DNA from: Nitrobacter sp035546855
GTDB lineage: Bacteria > Pseudomonadota > Alphaproteobacteria > Rhizobiales > Xanthobacteraceae
Assembly (NCBI GenBank): GCA_035546855.1
Contig: DASZVY010000082.1
Span: 7,615-71,614, forward strand
Direction: 5' to 3'
DNA length: 64,000 nucleotides
Shown one piece after another: positions 34,893 through 44,353 of the stretch; the stretch's first letter is position 1; each line of letters begins with the position of its first letter. Under the pieces are notes generated by a model. That model worked only from the letters and a program-made list of their open reading frames with translations, had not been told where the DNA came from and did no database searches. The translations under genes and the position numbers were made by a program.

Positions 34893-36665
34893 ATGCACCG
34901 TTATCGCTCCCATACCTGCGGCGAGCTCCGCGACAGCCATATCGACCAGACGGTTCGCCTGTCGGGCTGGTGCCACCGTATCCGTGACCATGGCGGCGTG
35001 CTGTTCATCGACCTGCGCGACCACTACGGGCTGACTCAGTGTGTGGTCGATCCGGATTCGCCGGCCTTCGGGCTCGCCGAAAAGCTGCGGTCGGAGTGGG
35101 TGGTCCGCATGGACGGCAAGGCCCGCCGCCGTCCGGAAGGCACCGAGAACCCGGACCTGCCGACCGGCCAGGTCGAGGTCTATGTCACCGAGATCGAGGT
35201 GCTGGGTCCGGCCGGGGAGTTGCCGCTGCCGGTGTTCGGCGAACAGGAATATCCGGAAGACATAAGGCTTAAGTACCGCTTCCTCGATCTGCGTCGCGAG
35301 AAGCTGCACCAGAACATCATGACGCGTGGCGCGATCGTCGATTCGATGCGCAGGCGCATGAAGGCGCAGGGCTTTTTCGAGTTTCAGACCCCGATCCTGA
35401 CGGCGTCGTCGCCGGAAGGCGCGCGCGACTTCCTGGTGCCGTCGCGCATCCACCCCGGCAAGTTCTATGCGCTGCCGCAGGCGCCGCAGCAGTACAAGCA
35501 ACTGTTGATGATGTCCGGCTTCGACCGCTATTTCCAGATCGCGCCGTGCTTCCGCGACGAGGATCCGCGGGCGGATCGCTTGCCCGGTGAATTCTATCAG
35601 CTCGATCTGGAGATGAGCTTCGTCGAGCAGGACGATGTTTTTGCAGCGGTTGAGCCGGTCATCACGGGGGTGTTCGAGGAGTTTGCCCAGGGCAAGCCGG
35701 TGACGAGGAACTGGCCGCGCATTCCGTTCGCGGAGGCGATCCGCAAATACGGCACCGACAAGCCGGATCTGCGCAACCCGATCCTGATGCAGGACGTGTC
35801 CGAACATTTCCGCGGCTCCGGCTTCAAGGTGTTCGCGCGCATGCTGGAGGATGCGAAGAACCAGGTCTGGGCGATCCCTGGTCCCGGCGGCGGCAGCCGC
35901 GCGTTCTGCGACCGCATGAACTCGTGGGCGCAGGGCGAGGGCCAGCCCGGTCTGGGCTACATCATGTGGCGCGAAGGCAATGAGGGCGCGGGCCCGATCG
36001 CCAACAACATCGGTCCGGAGCGCACCGAGGCGATCCGCCAGCAACTCGGCCTCAAGGCCGGGGATGCGGCCTTCTTCGTCGCCGGCGATCCCGCAAAGTT
36101 CTGGAAGTTTTCCGGCCTTGCCCGAACGCGGGTCGGGGAAGACCTCAACCTGGTCGACAAGGACCGTTTTGAGCTCGCCTGGGTCGTCGACTTCCCGATG
36201 TACGAATACAACGAAGACGACAAGAAGGTCGACTTCTCGCACAACCCGTTCTCGATGCCGCAAGGCGGCCTCGACGCGCTGAACACTCAGGACCCGCTGA
36301 CCATCAAGGCTTTCCAGTACGACATTACCTGCAACGGTTACGAGATCGCCTCAGGCGGTATCCGCAACCACAAGCCGGAAGCGATGGTGAAGGCGTTCCA
36401 GATTGCCGGCTACGGCGAAAACGACGTCGTGGAGCGGTTCGGCGGCATGTACCGTGCGTTCCAGTACGGTGCCCCGCCGCATGGTGGCATGGCGGCCGGT
36501 GTCGACCGTATCGTGATGCTACTTTGCGGCACCACCAACCTGCGCGAAATCTCGCTCTTCCCGATGAACCAGCGGGCGGAAGATCTTCTGATGGGCGCAC
36601 CGTCCGAAGTTACGCCGAAGCAGTTGCGCGAGCTTCATATCCGGCTCAATCTGCCACAGAGCTAA
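34893..36665 (+). CDS. aspS: Aspartate--tRNA ligase
   Basis: The 590-residue class II synthetase has an N-terminal anticodon-binding OB fold (about 1-105, with LSGWCHRIRDHGGVLFIDLRDHYG). Motif 2 FRDEDPRADRLPGEFYQLD and motif 3 near the end (GVDRIVMLLCG) are present, with the bacterial GAD insert between (about 280-420). Bacteria with GatCAB often use a non-discriminating form; that cannot be settled here. AGGA six bases before the ATG sets the start. Confidence 0.97.
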   Translation: MHRYRSHTCGELRDSHIDQTVRLSGWCHRIRDHGGVLFIDLRDHYGLTQCVVDPDSPAFGLAEKLRSEWVVRMDGKARRRPEGTENPDLPTGQVEVYVTEIEVLGPAGELPLPVFGEQEYPEDIRLKYRFLDLRREKLHQNIMTRGAIVDSMRRRMKAQGFFEFQTPILTASSPEGARDFLVPSRIHPGKFYALPQAPQQYKQLLMMSGFDRYFQIAPCFRDEDPRADRLPGEFYQLDLEMSFVEQDDVFAAVEPVITGVFEEFAQGKPVTRNWPRIPFAEAIRKYGTDKPDLRNPILMQDVSEHFRGSGFKVFARMLEDAKNQVWAIPGPGGGSRAFCDRMNSWAQGEGQPGLGYIMWREGNEGAGPIANNIGPERTEAIRQQLGLKAGDAAFFVAGDPAKFWKFSGLARTRVGEDLNLVDKDRFELAWVVDFPMYEYNEDDKKVDFSHNPFSMPQGGLDALNTQDPLTIKAFQYDITCNGYEIASGGIRNHKPEAMVKAFQIAGYGENDVVERFGGMYRAFQYGAPPHGGMAAGVDRIVMLLCGTTNLREISLFPMNQRAEDLLMGAPSEVTPKQLRELHIRLNLPQS

Positions 36666-36721
36666 TCAAGGGAAGACGAGCCGCTGAAACGCGGCTCAAG
36701 GAAGCCGCGGGGGAAGAGAGC

Positions 36722-39031
36722 GTGTCGTCTTCAGAAGATCTGCGATCCGCAGCACTGGCGTATCATCGCTTTCCGCGTCCGGGCAAAGTCGAAATACAAG
36801 CGTCCAAGCCGCTCGCCAACCAGCGCGACCTCGCGCTAGCGTATACGCCGGGCGTCGCCGCCGCCTGCGAGGAGATCGCCGCCAATCCGGCCGAGGCCGC
36901 GACGCTCACCAGCCGCGCCAATCTGGTCGCCGTGGTGTCCAACGGCACCGCCGTGCTCGGTCTCGGCAATATCGGCCCGCTGGCTTCGAAGCCCGTGATG
37001 GAAGGCAAGGCGGTCCTTTTCAAGAAGTTCGCCGGCATCGACGTCTTCGATATCGAGATTGCCGCCGACACCATCGACCGCGTGGTCGAGGTGGTGGCTG
37101 CGCTCGAGCCGACCTTCGGCGGCATCAACCTTGAGGACATCAAGGGACCGGAATGCTTCGAGATCGAGGAGCGGCTCAAGGCCCGGATGAAGATTCCGGT
37201 GTTTCATGATGATCAGCACGGCACCGCCATCATCGTCGCGGCGGCCATCACCAACGGCTTGCTGCTCAACGGCAAGAAGCTGTCCGAGGTCAAGATCGTG
37301 GCCTCGGGTGCGGGCGCGGCGGCGATCGCCTGTCTCAATCTGCTGGTGTCGATGGGAGCCCAGCCCAGGAACATCTGGGTCTGCGACATCGACGGTCTTG
37401 TCTATGAAGGCCGCAATACGCTGATGGACAAATGGAAGGCCGTCTATGCGCAGAAGACGGACAAGCGCAAGCTGGCCGACGTGATCGCCGGCGCCGACAT
37501 CTTTCTCGGCGTCTCGGCCGGCAACGTGCTCAAGCCGGAGATGGTCGCGCAGATGGCGCAGCAGCCGCTGGTGATGGCGCTCGCCAACCCGACGCCGGAA
37601 ATCATGCCGGACGAGGCGCGCAAGGTGCGGCCCGATGCCATGATCTGCACCGGGCGCTCCGACTTTCCCAACCAGGTGAACAACGTTCTTTGCTTCCCCT
37701 TCATCTTCCGGGGCGCCCTCGATGTCGGCGCAACCGCGATCAACGAGGAGATGAAGCACGCCGCCGTCGACGCGATCGCCCAGCTCGCGCGCGATCCGCC
37801 GTCGGACGCTGTTGTGGTGCCCGGCTTCGACAGCGGCGAGACCCAGGGTTTTGGGCCCGGCTCGCTGATCCCGAGCCCGTTCGATCCGCGCTTGATCCTG
37901 CGCATCGCGCCCGCCGTCGCCAAGGCTGCGATGGAGTCCGGTGTCGCGACGCGGCCGATCACCAATTTCGACGAATATCACTCGCGACTCGAGCGCTTCG
38001 CCTTCCGCTCCGGTCTCGTCATGAAGCCGGTCTTCGCCAAGGCGAAGACGCAGCCGGTGCGCGTGATCTACGCCGAGGGCGAGGACGAGCGGGTCTTGCG
38101 GGCGACCCAGGTCGTGCTGGAAGAAAAGCTGGCGCGCCCGATCCTGGTCGGACGGCCGTCGGTGGTCGAGACCCGGATCAAACGGTTTGGTCTCGCGATC
38201 AAGGCCGGCCGCGATTTCGACCTGATCAATCCCGAGGACGATCCGCGTTATCGCTCCTACGTGCAAAGCTATATCGACGTCGCCGGCCGCCACGGCGCGA
38301 CGCCGGACGTGGCGCGCACCACGATCCGCACCAATGCCACCGTCATCGCGGCGCTGGCGGTGGTGCGCGGCGAGGCGGACGCCATGCTCTGCGGCGTCGA
38401 AGGCAGCTATATGCGGCATCTGCGGCATATCCGGGAAATCATCGGCTATCTGCCGGGCACGACCGATTTCGCGGCGCTGTCGCTGATGATCACGAGCAAG
38501 GGCGCGTATTTCATCGTCGACACCCAGGTCCGTCCGAATCCGTCGGCCGAGGAGCTTGCCGATATCGCCGCGCAGGCGGCGGTCCACGTCCAGCGCTTCA
38601 ACATGAAGCCTAAGATCGCCTTCGTCTCGCATTCGGATTTCGGCAGCTACAATACGGACTCCTCGCGCAAGGTGCGCAAGGCGGCCAGCCTGTTCCTCGA
38701 GCGCCATCCCGAGATCGAGTCCGATGGCGAGATGCAGGGCGATACCGCGCTGTCCGAAGCGGCGCGCGAACTGATCCTGCCGCATTCGCGGCTGCACGGC
38801 GTCGCCAACGTCCTGGTCCTGCCCAATCTCGATGCGGCGAACGCGGCCTACCAGATGATAAAGGTGCTGGGCGACGGCCTTCCGGTCGGTCCGATCCTGA
38901 TCGGGCCGGCGCGTCCGGCGCACATCCTGACGCCGTCCGTGACCGCGCGCGGCATCCTCAACATGACCGCGGTCGCCGCCGTTGAAGTGCAGGAGCGTGC
39001 AAGCCGCGCACAGCCGACCTTGTTCGGCTAA
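36722..39031 (+). CDS. maeB: NADP-dependent malic enzyme with C-terminal phosphotransacetylase-like domain
   Basis: The GTG at 36722 gives 769 residues, the usual size for MaeB. The N-terminal malic domain (about 1-430) has LALAYTPGVAAACEEI and HDDQHGTAIIV, plus the NADP-fold segment VASGAGAAAIACL. The C-terminal domain (about 435-769) resembles Pta, with VIYAEGEDERVLRAT, but in this family it is regulatory rather than an active acetyltransferase. The enzyme decarboxylates malate to pyruvate. It lies 56 bp after aspS. Confidence 0.94.
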   Translation: MSSSEDLRSAALAYHRFPRPGKVEIQASKPLANQRDLALAYTPGVAAACEEIAANPAEAATLTSRANLVAVVSNGTAVLGLGNIGPLASKPVMEGKAVLFKKFAGIDVFDIEIAADTIDRVVEVVAALEPTFGGINLEDIKGPECFEIEERLKARMKIPVFHDDQHGTAIIVAAAITNGLLLNGKKLSEVKIVASGAGAAAIACLNLLVSMGAQPRNIWVCDIDGLVYEGRNTLMDKWKAVYAQKTDKRKLADVIAGADIFLGVSAGNVLKPEMVAQMAQQPLVMALANPTPEIMPDEARKVRPDAMICTGRSDFPNQVNNVLCFPFIFRGALDVGATAINEEMKHAAVDAIAQLARDPPSDAVVVPGFDSGETQGFGPGSLIPSPFDPRLILRIAPAVAKAAMESGVATRPITNFDEYHSRLERFAFRSGLVMKPVFAKAKTQPVRVIYAEGEDERVLRATQVVLEEKLARPILVGRPSVVETRIKRFGLAIKAGRDFDLINPEDDPRYRSYVQSYIDVAGRHGATPDVARTTIRTNATVIAALAVVRGEADAMLCGVEGSYMRHLRHIREIIGYLPGTTDFAALSLMITSKGAYFIVDTQVRPNPSAEELADIAAQAAVHVQRFNMKPKIAFVSHSDFGSYNTDSSRKVRKAASLFLERHPEIESDGEMQGDTALSEAARELILPHSRLHGVANVLVLPNLDAANAAYQMIKVLGDGLPVGPILIGPARPAHILTPSVTARGILNMTAVAAVEVQERASRAQPTLFG

Positions 39032-39138
39032 AATGTGACAAAGCTCGCTGTTTTTCGCCTTGGTAAAGTGGGGAGGACCCGCCCATAATCGCGGGCGTAC
39101 CGGGCGGGCAGCGCCCGGACTCATTGGTGGGGCGGTCA

Positions 39139-39591
39139 ATGTCAGCGTTTGTCACTTTCGGACGGTTTCTGTTCTCCGTGCTGTTTATCGTTTCCGGCGC
39201 ATCCAAGCTGTTCGACATCGCGGCGACGGCCGAGAGCATCGCGTCCAAGGTCGTGATCCCGGCGGCGCTGACGACCTACACGGCCCAGCTCGAAGGCATG
39301 ACGGGAATGCCGACGGCGCAAATGCTGGCGATCGCGGCGGGCGCGCTCGAACTGATCTGCGGCCTCATGATCGCGTTCAATTTCGGTGCGCGTTTCTTCG
39401 CGCTGGTGCTGGTCGTGTTCGTGATCGTGGCGACGTTTTACTATCACGACTTCTGGAACCAGACCGGTCCGGAATCCAAGAACAACATGATCCACGCGTT
39501 GAAGAACCTTTCGCTGGTCGGGGCCTTGTTCATCATTGCGGGCATCGGCCGTTCGCGGCGGGCCGACGTGCCGGTCTATGCGGACGTGTGA
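39139..39591 (+). CDS. DoxX family membrane protein
   Basis: The 150-residue product has four predicted membrane segments (about 5-22, 55-72, 78-100 and 115-135). The DoxX pattern is FGRFLFSVLFIVSGASKL near the start and AGALELICGLMIAF in the middle. DoxX proteins are a broad family, some tied to thiol or quinone redox homeostasis; a specific role cannot be assigned. GGGGCGG precedes the ATG. Confidence 0.85.
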   Translation: MSAFVTFGRFLFSVLFIVSGASKLFDIAATAESIASKVVIPAALTTYTAQLEGMTGMPTAQMLAIAAGALELICGLMIAFNFGARFFALVLVVFVIVATFYYHDFWNQTGPESKNNMIHALKNLSLVGALFIIAGIGRSRRADVPVYADV

Positions 39592-39610
39592 ACGTTCGAG
39601 CCGTTTTTGA

Positions 39611-39656
39611 AGCGTTTTCTTTACGCGAGCCGGTACCGGCTTCGCCTGAAAACGCT
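39611..39656. repeat. Interspersed palindromic repeat between doxX and the DHFR-like gene
   Basis: AGCGTTTTC at 39611-39619 pairs with GAAAACGCT at 39648-39656. They enclose an inner palindrome GCGAGCCGGTACCGGCTTCGC. From memory, near-identical elements occur many times in rhizobial genomes. It overlaps the stop codon of the DHFR-like gene and may terminate both converging genes. Confidence 0.65.
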
Positions 39657-40206
39657 ATGCGGCGCGACGCCAGGCGGTGACGCCGACGTCGTGATCGGCG
39701 TCAAGGATCCTGACCTCGCGCGCGGTGAGTCCGTGGGCCGCAAGAATGTCTTGCGGGGTGCGCGCGGGAACGCCGGGAAAGCAGCCTTCGCCCGTCGGCA
39801 GATGAACGTGCGGCGCCTGGGACAGCCAGAACGTATCGTAGCGGTCGAGGAACATCCCGAACACGCTGGGGCCGCCGATGATGGCGGCTGTTCCATCGCG
39901 AACGCCGAGACGCGCGCACGCGTCCTCGAACGGCGCGCCGGCCGGATTCCACAACATCGCCTTGGCGTTGTCCGGATCGGGGGCGATGTCCTCGACGCGA
40001 CGGGTTACCCAGATCCTTTTGCGGCGTAGCGAGTTCGGCTGGTCCTCGAACGAGTTGCGGCCGTGCACGATGACATCCGCGCGATCGAGCCCCTCCGTGA
40101 AGAACGCGTGATCGCCTTTGAATTTCAGGGCATCCGGCATCACGTGGCTGGCGTCGGCGAGCATGCCCTCGGCCGAGACGATAACGTAGCCTTCGATGCG
40201 AAGCAT
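39655..40206 (-). CDS. Dihydrofolate reductase-fold protein
   Basis: The 183-residue protein has a DHFR/RibD-C fold pattern: IEGYVIVSAEGMLADASHVMP, then ADVIVHGRNSFE, and the NADPH-binding IIGGPSVFGMFLDRYD. FolA-type enzymes are about 160-180 residues, but the N-terminal catalytic motif is not a clean FolA match. A distant pterin or lumazine-type reductase is equally possible. Its stop lies inside a palindromic repeat shared with doxX. Confidence 0.72.
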   Translation of the reverse strand: MLRIEGYVIVSAEGMLADASHVMPDALKFKGDHAFFTEGLDRADVIVHGRNSFEDQPNSLRRKRIWVTRRVEDIAPDPDNAKAMLWNPAGAPFEDACARLGVRDGTAAIIGGPSVFGMFLDRYDTFWLSQAPHVHLPTGEGCFPGVPARTPQDILAAHGLTAREVRILDADHDVGVTAWRRAA

Positions 40207-40228
40207 TTGTGTCCCGGACGGGCCCGCG

Positions 40229-41173
40229 CTATTCCGAAATCGTCTGGACGACGCTGCCGACGGGGCGGGTGTTCACCGTCGGCAGCTTGGTATCCTTCTT
40301 CAACGCGTCGTCGTACTGCGCGAGCGTCTGCACCGGCGCTTTGGCCTTCATCTGCACCACCTTGTAGCCGCCGGCTTTCAGTCTGCGAAGGATTTCCGGC
40401 AACGCCTCCGCCGTATGTCTCTGGAAATCGTGCATCAGGATGATGCCCTTGCCGACCTTGTCGAGTTTTTTGAAGATGTTGTTGACCACCTGCTCGGGCT
40501 TATGCGCCTTGAAGTCGAACGAGTCCACGTCGCAGGAGAAGATCGCGATGTTGCGCTGGCCGAGATAGGTGACCATCTCCGGCGGATGCTGGAGGGCGGG
40601 GAAGCGGAAGAACGGCGCGGGCGGAGCTTCGAGCGCCCATTTGACGGCGCTAAATCCCTTCTCGATCTCGTCCTTTCGCTGCTCGTCGGTCAGCTTCTTG
40701 TTATTGAGGTTGGCGTGCGACCATGTGTGCGAGCCGACGGTATGACCGGCCGCCGCCACTTGCCGCAGAATCTCCGGATGCCAGGTCGCGTGCTTGCCGA
40801 TCGAGAAGAAGATGCCGGTGGTGCATTGGTCCGCGAGGGCTTTCAAAACGGCCGGTGTGTTGCCGGGCCATGGACCATCGTCGAACGTCAGCACCACTTC
40901 CTTGTCGCGCAGGAAGTCGAGTTGCTTGAAATGCTCGAAGCCGAAGCCCGGGCCGCCCGTGGTGTCGATCTGCACGATCCTGGAGATACCGAGAACGTCG
41001 CCGGACGGATTGTTGCAGGCGACCTTGGGGCCCGGCGGTGGCGGCGCGGGAGCGGCCGCGTGCGGCGTCGGCGGAGGAGCGGCCGGCTTCGGGGTCGGCG
41101 TTTGCGACCAGGCCGCCGTCGCCGCGCAAAGTGAAATCCCGCCCGCAAAAATCAAACCCGCCGTGATGCGCAT
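40229..41173 (-). CDS. Secreted polysaccharide deacetylase (NodB domain)
   Basis: The start ATG at 41173 opens a signal peptide (MRITAGLIFAG...TAAWSQ), giving 314 residues. A Pro/Ala-rich linker follows, then the NodB domain from about 105: LTFDDGPWPGNT carries the catalytic and metal Asp pair, and GSHTWSHANL carries the metal His residues. The C-terminal catalytic His is in ILMHDFQRHT. It removes acyl groups from chitin-like or peptidoglycan glycans in the envelope. Confidence 0.9.
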   Translation of the reverse strand: MRITAGLIFAGGISLCAATAAWSQTPTPKPAAPPPTPHAAAPAPPPPGPKVACNNPSGDVLGISRIVQIDTTGGPGFGFEHFKQLDFLRDKEVVLTFDDGPWPGNTPAVLKALADQCTTGIFFSIGKHATWHPEILRQVAAAGHTVGSHTWSHANLNNKKLTDEQRKDEIEKGFSAVKWALEAPPAPFFRFPALQHPPEMVTYLGQRNIAIFSCDVDSFDFKAHKPEQVVNNIFKKLDKVGKGIILMHDFQRHTAEALPEILRRLKAGGYKVVQMKAKAPVQTLAQYDDALKKDTKLPTVNTRPVGSVVQTISE

Positions 41174-41319
41174 TCCGCCCACCTCAGATTGTCTGCGCGC
41201 GGACGAATCTCGCCCGCGGATCTGTCCTGGTGCGATCCTAACCCGGGCGAACGCGTGCGCGCCCGCGGAACCGCACTTATCCCCAACCCGCGTGTGCATT
41301 GACGCGAACGAGGAGGGAG

Positions 41320-43074
41320 TTAGCGAAGCGGGACGATGAAGTCGGTGCCTTCGCCGGTCTCGCCGCCGGCGGTGACGCCGAGGTCGGAGACGATGATCGA
41401 GCCTCCGCTCGAGAGCGAGCCAGCGATCTCTGACATCACGCTTTCGGGGATCGTGATGCGGTCGAGGGCCTCCGATGCGGTATCCGCCTGCGGCGTGGAT
41501 GCCGGGGCGACATCGGCTGCGGGTTTGCCGTGCCGGTGGTGGTCCTGCTGCCGTCCGGCGCGTCGGCTCATCGCGGGCAATGAAATCACCGACCAGTGAA
41601 AATGATCCTTGTCGACCGTGTCGGCCTCGGCGGTAAAGATGTGGGTTCCGAGCGGGCGGTCGCTCGCCGCGATTGTGACCGGCGCGTCGAACAGCGGCGC
41701 GAAATTCTGCCGCACGTAGATTTTGCTGTCCTTGCCGCTGATGAAAACGGCGATCCGACCCGTGCGTTTCGGGACAGGTTTGACCGCCGGATCGGAGGGC
41801 GGAATGTCGGGTTTGTCGGACGATACGGCGGGCGATGAATCTTTTGCCGCGCCATCGATCTTTGTGCCGGCAATTACGGCCTTGCCGCCGGACTTGACGG
41901 GGGACGTCTCGGTCGGGTCGGCCGTGCTTCCGTCCTTGGCGACTCCCATTGCGGAGGCGCCGGCTTTTCCGTCCGGTGCCGGGGCGCTGTCGCCGCTGTT
42001 TGCTGCGGCCGTGCTCGCCTGGCTCTTGCCGATGCTCGCGTCGGACGCAATCGGCGCATTGGCGGATTGGGCTTCAGCAGGTTTGGCTGCGGCCGGAACT
42101 GCCTTGTCAGCGGCTGTGCCTGGCGATGTCCCGGTGTCGGTGCTTTCATCGAGTGCGGTTCGCAGTTCGAGCTTCTCCGGCACAGGCGCTTGCCCGATGT
42201 CGCGATCGGTTGTTGGCGCGGCCGCGCCTGTCCCCAGGTGCGGCACGGTTCCGCTCGCATCCGCCGTCCGAACCGGATCACGGGAGATCGTTGCACCCGG
42301 ATTGATGCCGACGGTCACACCCTTGCCGGCGTTCGTCGCGGAGGGATTAGGCTGCGGCGCGAGCGATGCCGTCGTTGTCGGCTTTGGCTTCTCGGTTGGC
42401 AGGAGAGCGTGGGCGATGCGCGTTGGCGAGATGTCGCCGGGCGTGATGATGACGCGCGCGCCGATGCGGGTCCAGCCATACATCCGTGTGGCAAAACTCG
42501 CCGGCATGCGAATGCAGCCATGCGAGGCCGGATAGTTAGGCACGACGCCGGCATGAAGTGCGATGCCGGACCATGTGATGCGCTGCATGTAAGGCATCGG
42601 CGCGCCGCTATAGATATTGGAGCGGTGCCATTTCTGCTTCTGGATCACGCTGAAAACGCCCATCGGGGTGCCGTGCCCGCGCATGCCGGTCGAGACCCGG
42701 GATTCGGCGAAGACGCCGTTGGCGTCATACAGCTTGAGAGTCTGCCGGTCGAGCGAGATGGCGATGACGAGGGGCCCCTGAGGCTTTCGTCCCACGGGAT
42801 TGATCGTGGCAACTTTCGGCGCGCGGCGGTGATGGCGCGGGCGAGGAGGCAGGTATTCTCTGACGATGGCCGGCGGAGGCGCGTCGTCCCATCCGTCATC
42901 CTGCCAGTCATATAGGCCCTGGGCGTTTGCGTGGGGCGCCGTGGCGATCAAGCCGAGCACCGCCGTCGAAATGATCCGAAGGGGCGCATGCGACGCGGCA
43001 CGAATCACCGCCGCGATGCCGCGCGACAACGATGACGACGTCCGTCGCCTCGGTAAGGTCAGGTTACACTTCAC
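41320..43074 (-). CDS. L,D-transpeptidase (YkuD) with a long disordered tail
   Basis: The GTG at 43074 has GAGG eight bases upstream and gives 584 residues; the frame is open to 43149 without a better start. Residues about 1-50 form a signal or anchor segment ending PHANAQ. The YkuD domain (about 95-215) ends in the catalytic ASHGCIRMP (Cys). It is followed by about 200 residues of Ala/Ser/Asp-rich low complexity, then a folded C-terminal part (about 430-584) with YVRQNFAPLFDAPVTI. It forms or anchors 3-3 peptidoglycan cross-links or lipoproteins. Confidence 0.88.
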   Translation of the reverse strand: MKCNLTLPRRRTSSSLSRGIAAVIRAASHAPLRIISTAVLGLIATAPHANAQGLYDWQDDGWDDAPPPAIVREYLPPRPRHHRRAPKVATINPVGRKPQGPLVIAISLDRQTLKLYDANGVFAESRVSTGMRGHGTPMGVFSVIQKQKWHRSNIYSGAPMPYMQRITWSGIALHAGVVPNYPASHGCIRMPASFATRMYGWTRIGARVIITPGDISPTRIAHALLPTEKPKPTTTASLAPQPNPSATNAGKGVTVGINPGATISRDPVRTADASGTVPHLGTGAAAPTTDRDIGQAPVPEKLELRTALDESTDTGTSPGTAADKAVPAAAKPAEAQSANAPIASDASIGKSQASTAAANSGDSAPAPDGKAGASAMGVAKDGSTADPTETSPVKSGGKAVIAGTKIDGAAKDSSPAVSSDKPDIPPSDPAVKPVPKRTGRIAVFISGKDSKIYVRQNFAPLFDAPVTIAASDRPLGTHIFTAEADTVDKDHFHWSVISLPAMSRRAGRQQDHHRHGKPAADVAPASTPQADTASEALDRITIPESVMSEIAGSLSSGGSIIVSDLGVTAGGETGEGTDFIVPLR

Positions 43075-43307
43075 ACCCGGTTCCTCGAATCCAGTTTCAG
43101 ATATTGGCGCCAGCAGGTGACGTTTGCGTTCACGAAGCCATGAAACCAAGTCGAAAACTAGTTTGATGGTTCAGAAGTTAGTTTCGCCTTTTGCATTCGG
43201 GACGGTAGGGTGAATCTCTTCACATAGCTCTAACGCGGGATGGCCGGGCCTTGGCCAGCCCCGGCGCCGAGCCTACATAGTTCCACGGATCAGGAGCGTG
43301 ATGGATA

Positions 43308-43868
43308 ATGTCCCGAGAACTTCACATTTTTGGCATGCGCGCAGTCCTGCGCGTGGGCCTGGTGGCCGCTGCCCTTGTTCTGATGGGCGGATGGCAGGCG
43401 GCGCGGGCCGCCGACGAGCCCGACCTGATCTTTCGCCGCTCCACGGTTTTCAAATGGCTGAGCCCCAATGACAAACTGGCGACCTACGGGATCGACGATC
43501 CCGAGATCGACGGTGTCGCATGCCATTTCACGGTTCCGGAAAAGGGCGGCATCAAGGGCTGGCTGGGCCTCGCCGAGCAGGTGTCGGACATCTCGCTGTC
43601 GTGCCGGCAGATCGGACCGATCCATTTCAAGAGCAACAGCAAAATGGAGCAGGGTGAGGATATGTTCAGCCAGCGCCGATCGCTGTTCTTCAAGAAGATG
43701 CAGATTGTCCGCGGCTGCGACGTTAAACGCAACGTTCTGGTCTACATGGTCTATTCGGACCGGCTGATCGAGGGGTCGCCGAAGAACTCGACGTCCTCGG
43801 TTCCGATCATGCCATGGGGCGCCGCCGATGCCGCCGTGCAGAAGTGCGGCGACTTTTTCAAGCAGTAA
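43308..43868 (+). CDS. creA: CreA family periplasmic protein
   Basis: The 186-residue protein has a signal peptide (about 1-34, ending AARAAD). The CreA domain reads DGVACHFTVPEKGGIKGWLGLAEQ, then LSCRQIGPI and FFKKMQIVRGCD. Four Cys in the mature part could form two disulfides. CreA is a conserved periplasmic protein of unknown function (E. coli 157 aa). AGGAG lies upstream. Confidence 0.9.
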   Translation: MSRELHIFGMRAVLRVGLVAAALVLMGGWQAARAADEPDLIFRRSTVFKWLSPNDKLATYGIDDPEIDGVACHFTVPEKGGIKGWLGLAEQVSDISLSCRQIGPIHFKSNSKMEQGEDMFSQRRSLFFKKMQIVRGCDVKRNVLVYMVYSDRLIEGSPKNSTSSVPIMPWGAADAAVQKCGDFFKQ

Positions 43869-43977
43869 GGCCGTCGCCATATCCGAAGCACGGACCGCAG
43901 CAGTCAAAAAATCGCGAAGGCTCGAACCGGCTGGCCACTAAGGGAGTCAACCTCTCGATGGTTAACGCGAGGCTGCG

Positions 43978-44139
43978 ATGAAAATCCTCAGCATTCTTTT
44001 GGCGCTTGTCGGTGTGCTGGCGGTGCCGACCCTTGCCGGTTCACAACCGAACGACCTTCCCGGCGTCGGGACGTTTGCTTACAGCGGAACCACAACGCAT
44101 CCAGCAACCCGGCAAATGGCGGCGCTCGATCTCCGCTGA
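43978..44139 (+). CDS. Secreted micropeptide, PGVGxFAYSG family, copy 1
   Basis: This short ORF encodes 53 residues. MKILSILLALVGVLAV...LAG is a clean signal peptide; the mature part is about 32 residues with the core PGVGTFAYSG and the end AALDLR. GAGG lies six bases before the ATG. A second ORF 214 bp downstream has the same architecture and core, so the two support each other as genes. No function is known to me. The core has no Cys, so it is unlike typical disulfide toxins. Confidence 0.65.
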   Translation: MKILSILLALVGVLAVPTLAGSQPNDLPGVGTFAYSGTTTHPATRQMAALDLR

Positions 44140-44353
44140 ATCGCTCGATAGGTCGCATGGGACGCTTCGAGGTCGCGTTCATAGTCCATTCCATCTATTT
44201 GAATTCAATAAATTTTTGTCGCTTGTTTCGTGCATGCGCGTCCCGCGAAACACAAGGTCCGCGTGACGAAACCGTTTTCCGATTGCGACGTAGGCGGCCG
44301 GAAACAGCGCCCGGTTATCGATCTTCCATCGAATCCGGATCGGAGATACTGCC

